Below, piece by piece: positions 44,736 to 53,803 of a stretch of 64,000 bases of DNA (position 1 is the stretch's first letter; each line of letters begins with the position of its first letter). Both the position numbers and the translations under genes were made by a program. The stretch is taken from the NCBI GenBank assembly GCA_963772065.1, contig CAVYVZ010000010.1, forward strand, positions 992,001 through 1,056,000. The letters run 5' to 3'. Source of the DNA: CAVYVZ01 sp963772065 (GTDB lineage Bacteria; Acidobacteriota; Vicinamibacteria; Vicinamibacterales; UBA2999). The notes under the pieces are model-generated. The model was not told the DNA's origin. It searched no databases and saw only the letters and a list, made by a program, of their open reading frames with translations.

Positions 44736-45503
44736 ATGCGCCTGACTGCCCTGCTTCTCGCCGTCTCGACGCTGGTTGGCGCCCAGGAAGCGCCGCCGTC
44801 TGCTCTGCCCTGGGTGGAATCGCCCGATGCCATCGCCGATTTCATTCGTGGCGCAGTCATCCAGAAGGTCGAAGACATCCCCGTCGGCGTGACGAAGCCA
44901 CAACGCGCCATCCTCGCGCCCGGGGGACCGGTCGGGAGCCTGGTCGTCAAGGATCTGCCGCCCGGACGTAGAAACGGCTACTGGGAAAGCTATCGGTCGG
45001 AGATCGCGGCCTACGAGCTCGACCGGATGCTCGAGCTGAACATGGTGCCGCCGACGGTGGAAAAGCGGGTGAAGGGCACCACGATGTCGGCGCAGATGTT
45101 CGTCGAACGCTGTGTCTGGCTGAAGGAATTGAAGGGCCAGCACGCGCCCGACGTCGAGGCGTGGAACCGGCAGGTCCATCGACACCGTGTGTTCGACAAC
45201 CTCATTGCGAACATCGATCGCAACGCCGGCAACCTGCTCGTCTACCGGACACCTGACTGGCACCTCGTGCTGGTGGATCACTCGCGGTGCTTCACGACGA
45301 CCAAGAAGATGCAGTTCCCGATGACGAAGATCGATCGGCCGCTGTTCGATCGCCTGAAGACCCTCGACAAGCCGACGTTGGAAGCGCGGATTGGGCGGCT
45401 CATCGACGGCCTCGACGCGCTCCTTGCGCGCCGCGATCTGATCGTGCGCCACTTCGAACAGCTCGCGACCGCCAAAGGCGACGCTCTCGTTTTCACACCT
45501 TGA
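44736..45503 (+). CDS. Exported Fam20/PI4K-like putative kinase (copy 3)
   Basis: 255 aa with signal peptide (about 1-17, LTALLLAVSTLVGAQ). Of the three copies this most resembles Fam20 kinases: VGVTKP loop, SLVVKDL with candidate ATP-binding Lys, SEIAAYELDRMLELNMVPPT where Glu is placed like the Fam20 helix Glu, NIDRNAGNLLV as catalytic loop, and VLVDHSRCF as metal-binding Asp. ATG 44736 is preferred over an upstream TTG. Divergent from an exported PPP-type phosphatase with only 33 bases between starts. Activity and targets are inferred. Confidence 0.65.
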   Translation: MRLTALLLAVSTLVGAQEAPPSALPWVESPDAIADFIRGAVIQKVEDIPVGVTKPQRAILAPGGPVGSLVVKDLPPGRRNGYWESYRSEIAAYELDRMLELNMVPPTVEKRVKGTTMSAQMFVERCVWLKELKGQHAPDVEAWNRQVHRHRVFDNLIANIDRNAGNLLVYRTPDWHLVLVDHSRCFTTTKKMQFPMTKIDRPLFDRLKTLDKPTLEARIGRLIDGLDALLARRDLIVRHFEQLATAKGDALVFTP

Positions 45504-45539
45504 TGGCGGGCCGCGCGCTGATCGCGGATCGCGGGCAGT

Positions 45540-45545
45540 GACAAT
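45540..45545 (+). promoter_or_regulatory. -10-like box, leaderless candidate
   Basis: GACAAT ends six bases before GTG 45552. Weak by itself; listed because the spacing matches other starts in this window. Confidence 0.25.
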
Positions 45546-45551
45546 GGTCCC

Positions 45552-46139
45552 GTGCCTGGGTACCTCACGCTCGCTCGGGAGCTCGACGCCTTTCGCGTTC
45601 AGTTCGAGCAGCTTGCGGACGAAGCCGACGCACTCGCCGGCACGCTCGCCGACGAGCAGTTCAACTGGCACCCTCCGTCCGGTGGCTGGTCGCTGGCGCA
45701 GTGCATCGACCATCTGAACGTGACGGCACGCGTGTACCTCCCGAAGCTCGATGAGGGAATCGCGAACGCCATCCGGCGCGGTCTCTATGGCGAGGGCCCG
45801 TTTCGCTACAACTGGGCCGGCCGGATGTTCGTCAAGAGCTTGGAGCCGCCGGCGCGCTTCCGTGTCAAGACGCCCACCGCCTTCCAGCCGGCGCCATCTC
45901 GAAAGCGGCCGGAGGCGCTCGCGGCGTTCCGCGCGTATCAGGTGCAGTTCATCGATCGGCTGCGCCAGGCCAATGGGCTCGACCTCGCACGCGCGCGCGT
46001 CCAGTCTCCGGTCCTGAGCTACCTTCGCCTGCCGCTCGGTTCCGGATTCGCCGCCATGGTCGCCCACGAGCGGAGACATCTGCTGCAGGCGAGGCGCGTG
46101 ATGTCGGCCGCCGGGTTTCCTTCTGCTCTCGAAGGCTGA
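45552..46139 (+). CDS. DinB-family protein
   Basis: 195 aa four-helix-bundle protein of the DinB/YfiT superfamily, often metal-binding thiol-dependent enzymes. Candidate ligands are His in CIDHLNVT and in AHERRHLLQARR, with WHPPSGGWSLAQC as the family start motif. GTG 45552 is in frame with the fold; an ATG at 45544 is out of frame. No redox partner nearby, so the thiol used cannot be guessed. Confidence 0.8.
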   Translation: MPGYLTLARELDAFRVQFEQLADEADALAGTLADEQFNWHPPSGGWSLAQCIDHLNVTARVYLPKLDEGIANAIRRGLYGEGPFRYNWAGRMFVKSLEPPARFRVKTPTAFQPAPSRKRPEALAAFRAYQVQFIDRLRQANGLDLARARVQSPVLSYLRLPLGSGFAAMVAHERRHLLQARRVMSAAGFPSALEG

Positions 46140-46147
46140 GCCTCGCG

Positions 46148-49083
46148 CTACTGCGTCGTTGCGGCTGCGCCGCCGACGGCCACGGCCATGTGCGATCGAC
46201 GCGGCTCGGACCCACCCTCCACGCGACGGTTCGCCGTATCCACGAGCACGGCGGCGGCGTAGCCGTAGCGGACTTCGCCCTTGCGGCCGATCTTCTGGAA
46301 TATGTGGCCGCGCTGCATGAGCGCGGCGAGCGTCGCGCGCGGGAAGCGATCTTCGATCTCGATCCGCGCGGCGGTGCCAAGCCGATCGGCTGGGTCCCGG
46401 CCGACCAGGAACCGCGGCGCTTCGATGGCGCGCTGCACCGGGAGGCCGCCGTCGACCACGGCGGCAATGATCGAATAGGCGGACGCGGCAATCCACGCGT
46501 TGCCGGCCACGCCGACCGCCATCCGCGGAACGCGCTCCGCCCCAGCCTCCTGGAAGACCAACGTTGGAACGCTCGCCGTGCTCGATCGCATCAGCGGCAG
46601 GAGCTGCCCGTACCCCCCGCGCGTGGTGCGGCTCGAGCGCAGGTGGTTGTTGTAGAGGAATCCCAGCCCCTTCGACACGTAGAACGTGCCGCCCCAGGTG
46701 CTCAGCGTCTGCGTCAACGCGATCATGTTGCCGTCGGCGTCGGCGACCGCGAACGCCGTCGTGCCGCGGCCGATCCGGGACCCGCCAGTCCTCTCCGGAT
46801 CCTCGTCGTCCACCGGATAACGCCCGGCTCGTGCAGGATCGATCTTCCGAAACAGCTCCTGTGCGTGCCCACGTTGCAGGTGCGTCTCATAGTCCACGGG
46901 CCAGTGCGCCGGGTCGGCGATGCGCCGCATCGGCTCCCTGATCTTCCAGGACTCGATCATGTGGTGCCAGTAATCCGGATCCGTTGCAGGCGTAGCGCCC
47001 GGTTTCGCGCCGTAGTGGCCCAGGATCTGCAGCGCCTCGAGCAGCGACACACCGGAGGCGACGGGCGGCCCGCCCGTGTAGAGCACATGACCGCGATACG
47101 CTCCCATGACCGGCTTGCGCTCGATTGCGTGGTACTGGGCGAGATCCTCGGTACGTCATGATCCCGCCGTTCGCCTCCAGGTCCGCCGCGATGCGCCGCG
47201 CGAGCGTGCCTCGGTAGAACTCGTCGGCCCCCTCGCGCGCGATGACGCGCAGCGTCTCGGCATACTCCTTGTTCACGAAGCGATCGCCGGGCTTCGGCAG
47301 CCGTCCGCCCGGAAGGTAGATGCGCTCCGCCTCGGAGTACTTCTTCAGGTACTGACGCCCTTCGGCGATCGATGACGGCAACGCGTCATCGAGGATGAAT
47401 CCTTCGTCGGCGTACTTGATGGCAGGCTCGATCAGCGAGGCCCACGTCACGCGGCCGCTGCCATAGCGCTTGTACAGATACCCGAGCCCCGCCACCACGC
47501 CCGGAATGTTCGCGGCCGCCGCGCCGTCACCCACCAGGCGGCCGTTGCGGAAGATCTTCGGATTGTCGAGCGTGGCCCGCATCGGCGTCTGGTCCTTGTA
47601 TTCGACGACGGTCGGTTCGGCCATGCCGGTCAGGTGCAGCACCGCCTGGCCATCGCCGCCAATGCCGGACGCCTCCGGTTCGACAACGCCGAGCGCAAAC
47701 GAGACGGCAATCGCCGCGTCGACGACGTTGCCGCCACGTTCGAGCGCGAGCCGGCCGGCTTCGGAAGCCAGCGGGTGGCCCGAGACGACGATGGCGCGAG
47801 AAGACACGATCGCCGGTTTGATGAGCGGCTGTTCCGTCACCATCGCGTCGACGGCATCTTCGAGCGCATCCTCGCCGCGTGCCTGCTGCGCGCGCGGCCG
47901 ATACTTCGCGCGCAAGGCATCCCACGCCGCCGCACCATTCCCATTGGCGTAGTACAGCGTGTTCAATGTGGACCAGACGCGATCGAACGCGTGGGTGAGC
48001 GTGGCGGCTGACGTGCTGACCGCCGGCGCGATGATCCGCCCGCCTTCGTCCACGGGCCGCGGCGCGGGCACCGTCCAGAGCTGGTACGCGCGGCCGAGGC
48101 CAAACACCGGCGGCGGGTCGCTACGGTCGCGATGCGGGTTCCCGTTGTAGATCGGATCGGGATCGGGAATCTCGCCGATGGCGATCATGCGCCCATCAGG
48201 CGACCACGCAAGAGAGCCGCCGTGCCGCGACACCAGGATCGGCGGATGCGACGGTCGCTCGCGCGGCACCGCTGCATTGGCCCGGTCGGCATCCGGCATC
48301 GGATCAACCGTCGTGACCCACGTCGAACCGATGCCCTCGCGCACGGCGTAGAACGCGAGCCGATCGCCTTCAGGCGACCACGACGGGGAACCATCGGCTC
48401 CGCGCGCCTGGACGACGCGCACGGGATTCCACGGCGGATCCTTCTGCGGATCCTTCTTGTCGGCCGGGCTGACGCCTTGCCCTCCACTGTGGGGGCCCAG
48501 TCGCATCACCCAGATGTCCACGTCGCCGTCGTCGTTCTGGCGATCCGACGCGAACGCGATGCGGCGGCCGTCGGGCGACACGCTCGGCTGCATCTCGTTG
48601 TCGTCGGTGTCGGTCAGGCGCTCCGGCTCGCTCCGGTCCGGCGCCGCCACGTACAGGTCCCACTGCGTGCTCTCCGGAGGCCGGTGCGCGAACACGATTC
48701 GGCCGTCCGGCGTCCAGGTGGGTCGGCGCTCGTCGCCAGCGAGGCTCGTCAGCCGTTGCACGCCTCGACCGGCCACGTGGATATCGAATCCATCGCCGCT
48801 GTCCATCGCAAACGCAAGACGCCCGTCCCGCGACCATGCAGGCTCGCGCTGCACTCCGCTGACATCCGCGGTGAGCGGCCTGGCGGCGCGGCCATCCGGC
48901 GCCGACGTGTAGATGCGATCGAGGAACACGATGGCCAGGCGTTTGCCGTCGGCAGACCACGCGGGCTCCCGCAGTCCGCGCGGCGCGAGCCGGACGGACG
49001 GGTCGGACGAAGACGCGGATTGGGAGTGAAGCGACAGAGCGACGAGTGCGACGAGGGCAGTGGTGGCGCAGCGGGCGCCTCAC
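46148..49083 (-). CDS. TolB-like propeller fused to gamma-glutamyltransferase (frameshifted)
   Basis: About 978 aa across two indels. Signal peptide CATTALVALVALSLHSQSAS; propeller blades such as QPSVSPDGRRIAFASDRQ (about 45-330); then a gamma-glutamyltransferase with GHPLASEAGRLALERGGNVVDAA, the large/small subunit site GTTAFAVADADGNMIALT (nucleophile Thr in GTTAF), and PRMAVGVAGNAW. Indels near 47151 (extra G; restores MTYEDLAQYH) and 49074 (extra G in GGG; restores the start MRRRCATT). GTG 49083 overlaps the transketolase stop. Hydrolyses or transfers gamma-glutamyl groups in the periplasm; the propeller role is unknown. Confidence 0.7.
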
Positions 49084-50952
49084 GCGCCGCCCGCCATGCT
49101 ATGCCCGACCGCTCGCACGATGTGGCGCGCCGAGATGCCATAGCGATCGACCAGCTCCTCGGGCTTGCCGCTGCGTGGAATCTCGCGCACGGCGAGCCGG
49201 TGAACCGTGAACCCGCCGGGTGCCACCGCCGCCGCCACGGCGTCGCCAATGCCTCCCGCGGCATAGTGATCTTCCACGGTGATGACGCGGCCGTGCGTGT
49301 CCTTCGCGCATCGAAGCAGCGTGGCCGCATCGATCGGCTGCAGCGAGTAGAGATCGACCACTCTGATGGACTTGCCTGCCGACTTGAGCTCGTCATGCGC
49401 CCTGAGCGCTTCGAAGAGCGTGACGCCGGCCCCGATGACCGTCGCGATGTCGTCGGCACTCTCGCGCACCACCTTGAGGCCGCCGATGGTGAACGTCTCG
49501 TTGGCGCCGTAGATGACCGGCGTCTTGGGTCGTGACGTGCGCATGTACACGGGGCCCTGGTGGTAGGCCATCTTTTCCACCAGCCGCTCCGTGCTGACCG
49601 CATCGCTCGGGTACAGGACGGCGAAATTGGGCTGCGCGCGGGTCATCGCCAGGTCCTCGAGCGCCATCTGCGACGGGCCGTCCTCGCCGATCGACACGCC
49701 GGCATGCGATCCGGCCAGCTTGACGTTCAGGTTGCTGATCGCGCTCATCCGGAGGAAGTCGTACGCGCGCGTGAAGAACGCGGCAAAGGTCGCCGCGAAC
49801 GGGATCGCGCCGCGCGCCGCCAGACCCATCGCGGCGCCCACCATCTGCTGCTCGGCGATGTAGTTCTGGACGAAGCGGTCCCCGCCGACGCGCTGCTCGA
49901 ACTTCTCCGTGAACGTCGAGTTCTTCACGTCGGCGTCGAGCGCGACGACACGCGACATCCTTCGCGCCAAGCTTCGCCACGGCGTCGCCGAACGCTTCGC
50001 GCGTCGCCACCTGATCGCCAAGCTTGTAGGACGGGGCGTCGAGCGCGGCATTCGAGGCGGCAGGCGCCGACTTCGAACGAGGGGCCTGCGGCGCGGGAAC
50101 AGGCTCGTCTTCCTCGACGAACTGTTTCTCCAGCTCGTCGATCGCGCGCTGCATCTCCTCACCCTTCTTGAGGGGCTTGCCGTGCCACCCGTTCTTCCCC
50201 TCGATGAAGGAAATGCCCTTCCCCTTCACCGTACGCGCGAGGATCATCGTCGGCCGGCCCCTCGTGCGTCGGGCCTCCTCCAGCGCGTCGAGGACGGCGG
50301 GCAGGTCGTGTCCGTCCACGACGATGGCGTGCCAGTCGAAGGCGCGCCACTTCACGGCGTAGGCCTCCATGTTGTGCTGCCACTGCGTGGGACCCGCCTG
50401 GCCGAGCGCGTTGACGTCGATGATGGCGCAGAGGTTGTCGAGGGCGTAATGCGAGCCGTTGTGCGCCGCCTCCCAGACCGATCCCTCGGCCACCTCGCCA
50501 TCGCCAAGCAGCACGTAGGTGCGGTACTCCGAGCCGATGCGCCGCGCATTCAGCGCGATCCCGACCGCGGCGCAGATCCCCTGCCCGAGCGAGCCTGTTC
50601 CCACGTCCACCCACGGCAGCCGCGGCGTCGGATGACCCTCGAGATCCGAATCGATCCGGCGCAGCTTCAGCAGCTCGTCGCGCGGGACGATGCCGGCCTC
50701 TGCCCACGCGGCGTAGAGAATCGGCGCCGCATGCCCTTTCGAGAGCACGAACCGATCGTTGTCGGGATTCTTCGGGTCGCGCGGGTCGTAGCGCATCTCC
50801 GAAAAGAAGAGCGCGGCCATGATGTCCGCCGCGGAGCAGCACGTCGATGGATGGCCGCTGCCAGCCTCGGTCGTGGACCGAACGGAATCAATACGGAGGC
50901 GCGTCGCGATGTTCTTCAGCGCGTTGACACGTGAAGCGGTCTGAACGGGCAT
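49080..50952 (-). CDS. tkt: Transketolase (frameshifted)
   Basis: About 623 aa thiamine-diphosphate enzyme of the pentose phosphate pathway. N-terminal domain: AGSGHPSTCCSAADIMAAL, the ThDP motif GDGEVAEGSVWEA..N, and KGKGISFIEGKNGWH. C-terminal: EQQMVGAAMGLAARGAIP and a transketolase-C domain ending RHIVRAVGHSMAGG. The frame breaks near 49957; removing one base restores KDVRVVALDADVKNS. ATG 50952 lies 8 bases behind TAAAAT. It overlaps the downstream gene (GTGA). Confidence 0.85.
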
Positions 50953-50960
50953 AGCCGTCA

Positions 50961-50966
50961 ATTTTA
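50961..50966 (-). promoter_or_regulatory. -10 box for transketolase, leaderless candidate
   Basis: Minus-strand TAAAAT ends eight bases before ATG 50952. It overlaps the stop codon of the upstream 51587 gene. Confidence 0.35.
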
Positions 50967-51587
50967 GCTGATCACTTGCAGCGCGGAGACGTAAGGTGCC
51001 GCGCCAATGCCGTGGTTCCGGTATGTGGCGGCATAGCCGCGCATGACCTCCAGGGCGTGCTCGCGATACTCGGCCTTGCCGGTCTCGACGGCGAGCGCGG
51101 CAAGTGCGACCGCCGCTTCGCAGTTCGCCGCGAGATCCTGCTGCATACGCCCGGGCCACTCGCGGCGGATCACGCCCAGCATCAGCTCCTCCGCCATCAT
51201 CAGGTGCGCCTCGTCGGCGCCGATGTCGTAGGCCGCGAGCATGGCCAGCGCGACGGCGGCGGCGTTCTCGAGCCCCGCCAGGCCGTGCGCCGGGCGATAC
51301 GCGCGCAACACCTCCAGCTCCAGCGCCGTGACGATCTCGCGCGCCGCGTTCTCGTCATGCGCGTCGGCGGCCTCGCGGAGCCTCGTGCTCGCCTCGCGCG
51401 CGTAGCCCGCCAGCGTCGCCGGCTCGTCGATCACGCGCTCGATCGCGTCGCCGATCGCGGGATCGCCGGGGGCGAGCGTCATCAGCAGCTGCACGGCCCG
51501 AGCATCGAGACGCGCGCCCGACGCCACCGCCGCGCGGGCGGTGTCGACGAACCACGCCGCCGCATCGTCGGCAGAGGGCAGGAGCAC
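50964..51587 (-). CDS. Helical protein of unknown function (207 aa)
   Basis: Soluble, alpha-helical, Ala-rich protein with a repeated helix-hairpin look (ARAVQLLMTLAPGDPAIGDAI, NCEAAVALAALAVETGKAEY). The end resembles the alpha/alpha-barrel C-terminus of DUF255/YyaL-type proteins, but the family's N-terminal thioredoxin part is missing, so I leave it unassigned. GTG 51587 is five bases behind the palindromic -10. First gene of the run with transketolase. Confidence 0.5.
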   Translation of the reverse strand: MLLPSADDAAAWFVDTARAAVASGARLDARAVQLLMTLAPGDPAIGDAIERVIDEPATLAGYAREASTRLREAADAHDENAAREIVTALELEVLRAYRPAHGLAGLENAAAVALAMLAAYDIGADEAHLMMAEELMLGVIRREWPGRMQQDLAANCEAAVALAALAVETGKAEYREHALEVMRGYAATYRNHGIGAAPYVSALQVIS

Positions 51588-51592
51588 GCGGA

Positions 51593-51600
51593 ATTATAAT
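51593..51600. promoter_or_regulatory. Palindromic shared -10 of two divergent genes
   Basis: ATTATAAT is its own reverse complement. Plus-strand TATAAT (51595-51600) ends six bases before ATG 51607; minus-strand TATAAT (51598-51593) ends five bases before GTG 51587. No -35 is apparent for either direction. Both transcripts would be leaderless. Confidence 0.6.
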
Positions 51601-51606
51601 GAGCGG

Positions 51607-52101
51607 ATGCTCGTGCTGCGGTACGCCTATCTGCTGGCACTGGTCGTGTGGCTGGGCGGTATGGTCGTCCTCGGCGCGATCGTCGCGCCAACGCTGTTTC
51701 AGGTGCTGCCGATGCGCGAGCCGGAAGCGGGCCGACTGCTCGCCGGGGCGGTGTTCGGCGCGGCGCTTGGACGCTTCCATTACGTCGCCTACGCGTGCGG
51801 CGCGGTCCTCCTCATTACCCTGATCCTCATGGCCGTGCTCGGACCGCGGCCCGCCCAATTCGCGATACGCACGGCGCTGGCCGCGATCATGCTGGCGATC
51901 GCCGTGTACTCCGGCGTCGTCGTGCTCGGCTCCGTCGAGCGGCTGCAGACCGAGATCGGACTCGCCGTCGCCCCCTCGACTCTTCCGGGAGGCGACGCGC
52001 GCCGCATCCGCTTCGATCAGCTGCACGTGCTGTCGACGCGACTGATGCTCGTCAACATCGTGGGAGCCCTCGTGCTCCTCTACTGGGAGGCACGCGAATG
52101 A
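51607..52101 (+). CDS. DUF4149 (TMEM205-like) membrane protein
   Basis: 164 aa with four membrane helices. Helix 1 carries LVVWLGGMVVLGAIVAPTLF, then GRFHYVAYACGAVLL, the loop LHVLSTRLM and a terminal helix, as in the DUF4149 family. No function is known for bacterial members. The stop overlaps the next ATG (ATGA), coupling it to the GAF protein. Confidence 0.75.
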   Translation: MLVLRYAYLLALVVWLGGMVVLGAIVAPTLFQVLPMREPEAGRLLAGAVFGAALGRFHYVAYACGAVLLITLILMAVLGPRPAQFAIRTALAAIMLAIAVYSGVVVLGSVERLQTEIGLAVAPSTLPGGDARRIRFDQLHVLSTRLMLVNIVGALVLLYWEARE

Positions 52102-52565
52102 GCAACACGCCTGCGGCGATTGACTACCGCGCCGTCGAGCAGGAGATCCGCCGGGCGCTCGCCCAGGTCGCCGACCGCGCGCAGGCGATGGGTCGCGCCG
52201 TCGAGATTCTGAAAGCGCGAGTACCCGACTACACCTGGGTGGGCATCTATGAGCTGTTCGGCAACGAGCTGGTGCTCGGCCCGTTCATCGGGAAGCCGTC
52301 GCCTCACACCCACATCCCGGTCGGCCGCGGCATCTGCGGCGCCGCTGCCGCTGAAAAAGCCACCATCGTCGTGGACGACGTGAACGCGGATCCCCGGTAC
52401 CTGGCGTGCAGCCTCGAGGCGAAGTCAGAGATCGTCGTGCCGATCATGCGAGGGGGCGACGTGCTCGCCGAGATCGATATCGACAGCAACCGGCCAGCCG
52501 CGTTCGGGCCCGAGGACAAGCGGCTGCTCGAAGCCGTGGCCGCGATCTTGTCGGAAAAACTGTAG
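52098..52565 (+). CDS. GAF-domain protein, possible free methionine-(R)-sulfoxide reductase
   Basis: 155-aa single GAF domain. DYTWVGIYELFGNELVLGPF, then the family-like IPVGRGICGAAA and ACSLEAKSEIVVPI. Cys in GICG and in LACS occupy positions used in free Met-R-SO reductases (YebR type); a third Cys of that family is not seen here. Reductase activity is therefore tentative; a plain ligand-binding GAF is the alternative. Start overlaps the DUF4149 stop. Confidence 0.65.
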   Translation: MSNTPAAIDYRAVEQEIRRALAQVADRAQAMGRAVEILKARVPDYTWVGIYELFGNELVLGPFIGKPSPHTHIPVGRGICGAAAAEKATIVVDDVNADPRYLACSLEAKSEIVVPIMRGGDVLAEIDIDSNRPAAFGPEDKRLLEAVAAILSEKL

Positions 52566-52595
52566 TTCCGGGTTCCAGGTTCCGGTTCCGGGAAC
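52565..52595. repeat. GTTCCGG 7-bp word repeat
   Basis: GTTCCGG, GTTCCAG, GTTCCGG in register, ending in the small palindrome GTTCC-GG-GAAC. It starts on the last base of the GAF stop codon. Confidence 0.65.
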
Positions 52596-52619
52596 TTGGA
52601 GTCTGTCGTCGAGAGCCGA

Positions 52620-53624
52620 GTGAAACACACCATCACACTGATCCCCGGCGACGGCATCGGGCCCGAGGTGTCCGCAGCCGTCGTCACGATCCTCGAGGCC
52701 GCGGGGCTCGACGTCGAGTGGGAGTCGTTCCCCGCCGGCATCGGCGCAATGGAGGCGTACGGCGAGACGCTGCCGAAGCCCCTTCTCGACTCGATCAGGC
52801 GCAACAAAGTGGCGTTGAAGGGGCCCGTGACGACGCCGATCGGCGGCGGGTTCACGAGCGTGAACGTCGGCCTGCGCAAGGCGCTCGAGCTGTACGCCAA
52901 CCTGAGGCCCGTCTGGAACATCCCGTCGGTGCCGTCTCGCTATCAGGGCGTGGACCTCGTCATCGTCCGCGAGAACACCGAAGACCTGTATTCCGGACTC
53001 GAGCATGAAGTGGTGCCCGGGGTCGTCGAGAGCCTCAAGATCATCACGCGCGACGCCTCGACGCGCATCGCGAGGTTCGCGTTCGAGCACGCGCGGCGGC
53101 ATGGCCGCAAACGCGTGACGGCCGTGCACAAAGCCAACATCATGAAGATGGGCGATGGGCTGTTCCTGGAGAGCGTGCGCAGCGTCGCCGCGGCATATCC
53201 AGACATCAGGAGCGACGATCGGATCGTCGACGCAGCGTGCATGCACCTCGTGATGAACCCCACCCAGTTCGACGTGCTGCTGCTGCCCAATCTGTACGGC
53301 GATATCGTTTCGGATCTGTGCGCGGGTCTCGTCGGCGGCCTGGGGGTGGTGCCGGCCGCCAACCTCGGAACGGAGATCGGCGTCTTCGAGGCCGTGCACG
53401 GCAGCGCACCGGACATCGCGGGGAAGAACATCGCCAACCCGATGGCGCTCCTGCTGTCCGCGTTGCTGATGCTCCGCCATATCCACGAGGATGCGATCGC
53501 GGATCGGATCATGCGGGCGCTCCACGGCGTCCTGGGCGCGGGCACGATCCGCACCCGCGATCTGGGCGGCCACTCGAGCACCACCGAGTTCACCGACGCA
53601 ATCTGTAATGAACTCATTCGGTAG
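52620..53624 (+). CDS. NAD-dependent isocitrate/isopropylmalate dehydrogenase-family enzyme
   Basis: 334 aa beta-decarboxylating dehydrogenase: LIPGDGIGPEVS, NLRPVWN, VIVRENTEDLYSGLEHEV, KANIMKMGDGLF, metal-binding Asp residues in LLPNLYGDIVSDL and HGSAPDIAGKNIANPMA. The ENTEDLY(S)G motif and the GLEHE stretch favour an NAD-dependent isocitrate dehydrogenase over LeuB; substrate remains inferred. GTG 52620 is chosen over TTG 52596. Its stop lies in the octamer repeat that follows. Confidence 0.85.
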   Translation: MKHTITLIPGDGIGPEVSAAVVTILEAAGLDVEWESFPAGIGAMEAYGETLPKPLLDSIRRNKVALKGPVTTPIGGGFTSVNVGLRKALELYANLRPVWNIPSVPSRYQGVDLVIVRENTEDLYSGLEHEVVPGVVESLKIITRDASTRIARFAFEHARRHGRKRVTAVHKANIMKMGDGLFLESVRSVAAAYPDIRSDDRIVDAACMHLVMNPTQFDVLLLPNLYGDIVSDLCAGLVGGLGVVPAANLGTEIGVFEAVHGSAPDIAGKNIANPMALLLSALLMLRHIHEDAIADRIMRALHGVLGAGTIRTRDLGGHSSTTEFTDAICNELIR

Positions 53625-53783
53625 GTTCGTCGGTTCGTAGGTTCGTCGGTTCGTAAGTTCGTTGGTTCGTAGGTTCGGTCGATCCAAGTGGGCAGCCTCA
53701 AGCTGCGCCGGCGGGCGCGAACCCACGAACCGACGAACCTACGAACCGACGAACCTACGAACCCGCGAACCCACGAACCACCG
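53622..53783. repeat. Mirrored 8-bp word repeat (large hairpin)
   Basis: Left arm (53622-53678): successive GGTTCGTC, GGTTCGTA, GGTTCGTC, GGTTCGTA, AGTTCGTT, GGTTCGTA. Right arm (53717-53783): CGAACCCA, CGAACCGA, CGAACCTA, CGAACCGA, CGAACCTA, CGAACCCG, CGAACCCA. The arms are reverse complements around a 38-base centre. It starts within the stop of the dehydrogenase gene and ends just before the -10 box of the acyltransferase gene. Confidence 0.85.
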
Positions 53784-53790
53784 ACTACGG

Positions 53791-53796
53791 TATAGT
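53791..53796 (+). promoter_or_regulatory. -10 box, leaderless candidate
   Basis: TATAGT ends seven bases before ATG 53804, immediately after the octamer repeat. Confidence 0.45.
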
Positions 53797-53803
53797 CCCC
53801 TTG

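Noticed and set aside
53662..53783. Frames reading RTYEPTN-type repeats on both strands
   Set aside because: These are translations of the octamer repeat, not proteins; no start signals or neighbouring domain.
53622..53783. CRISPR array
   Set aside because: Repeats are 8 bases with no spacers, the second half is inverted, and there are no cas genes.
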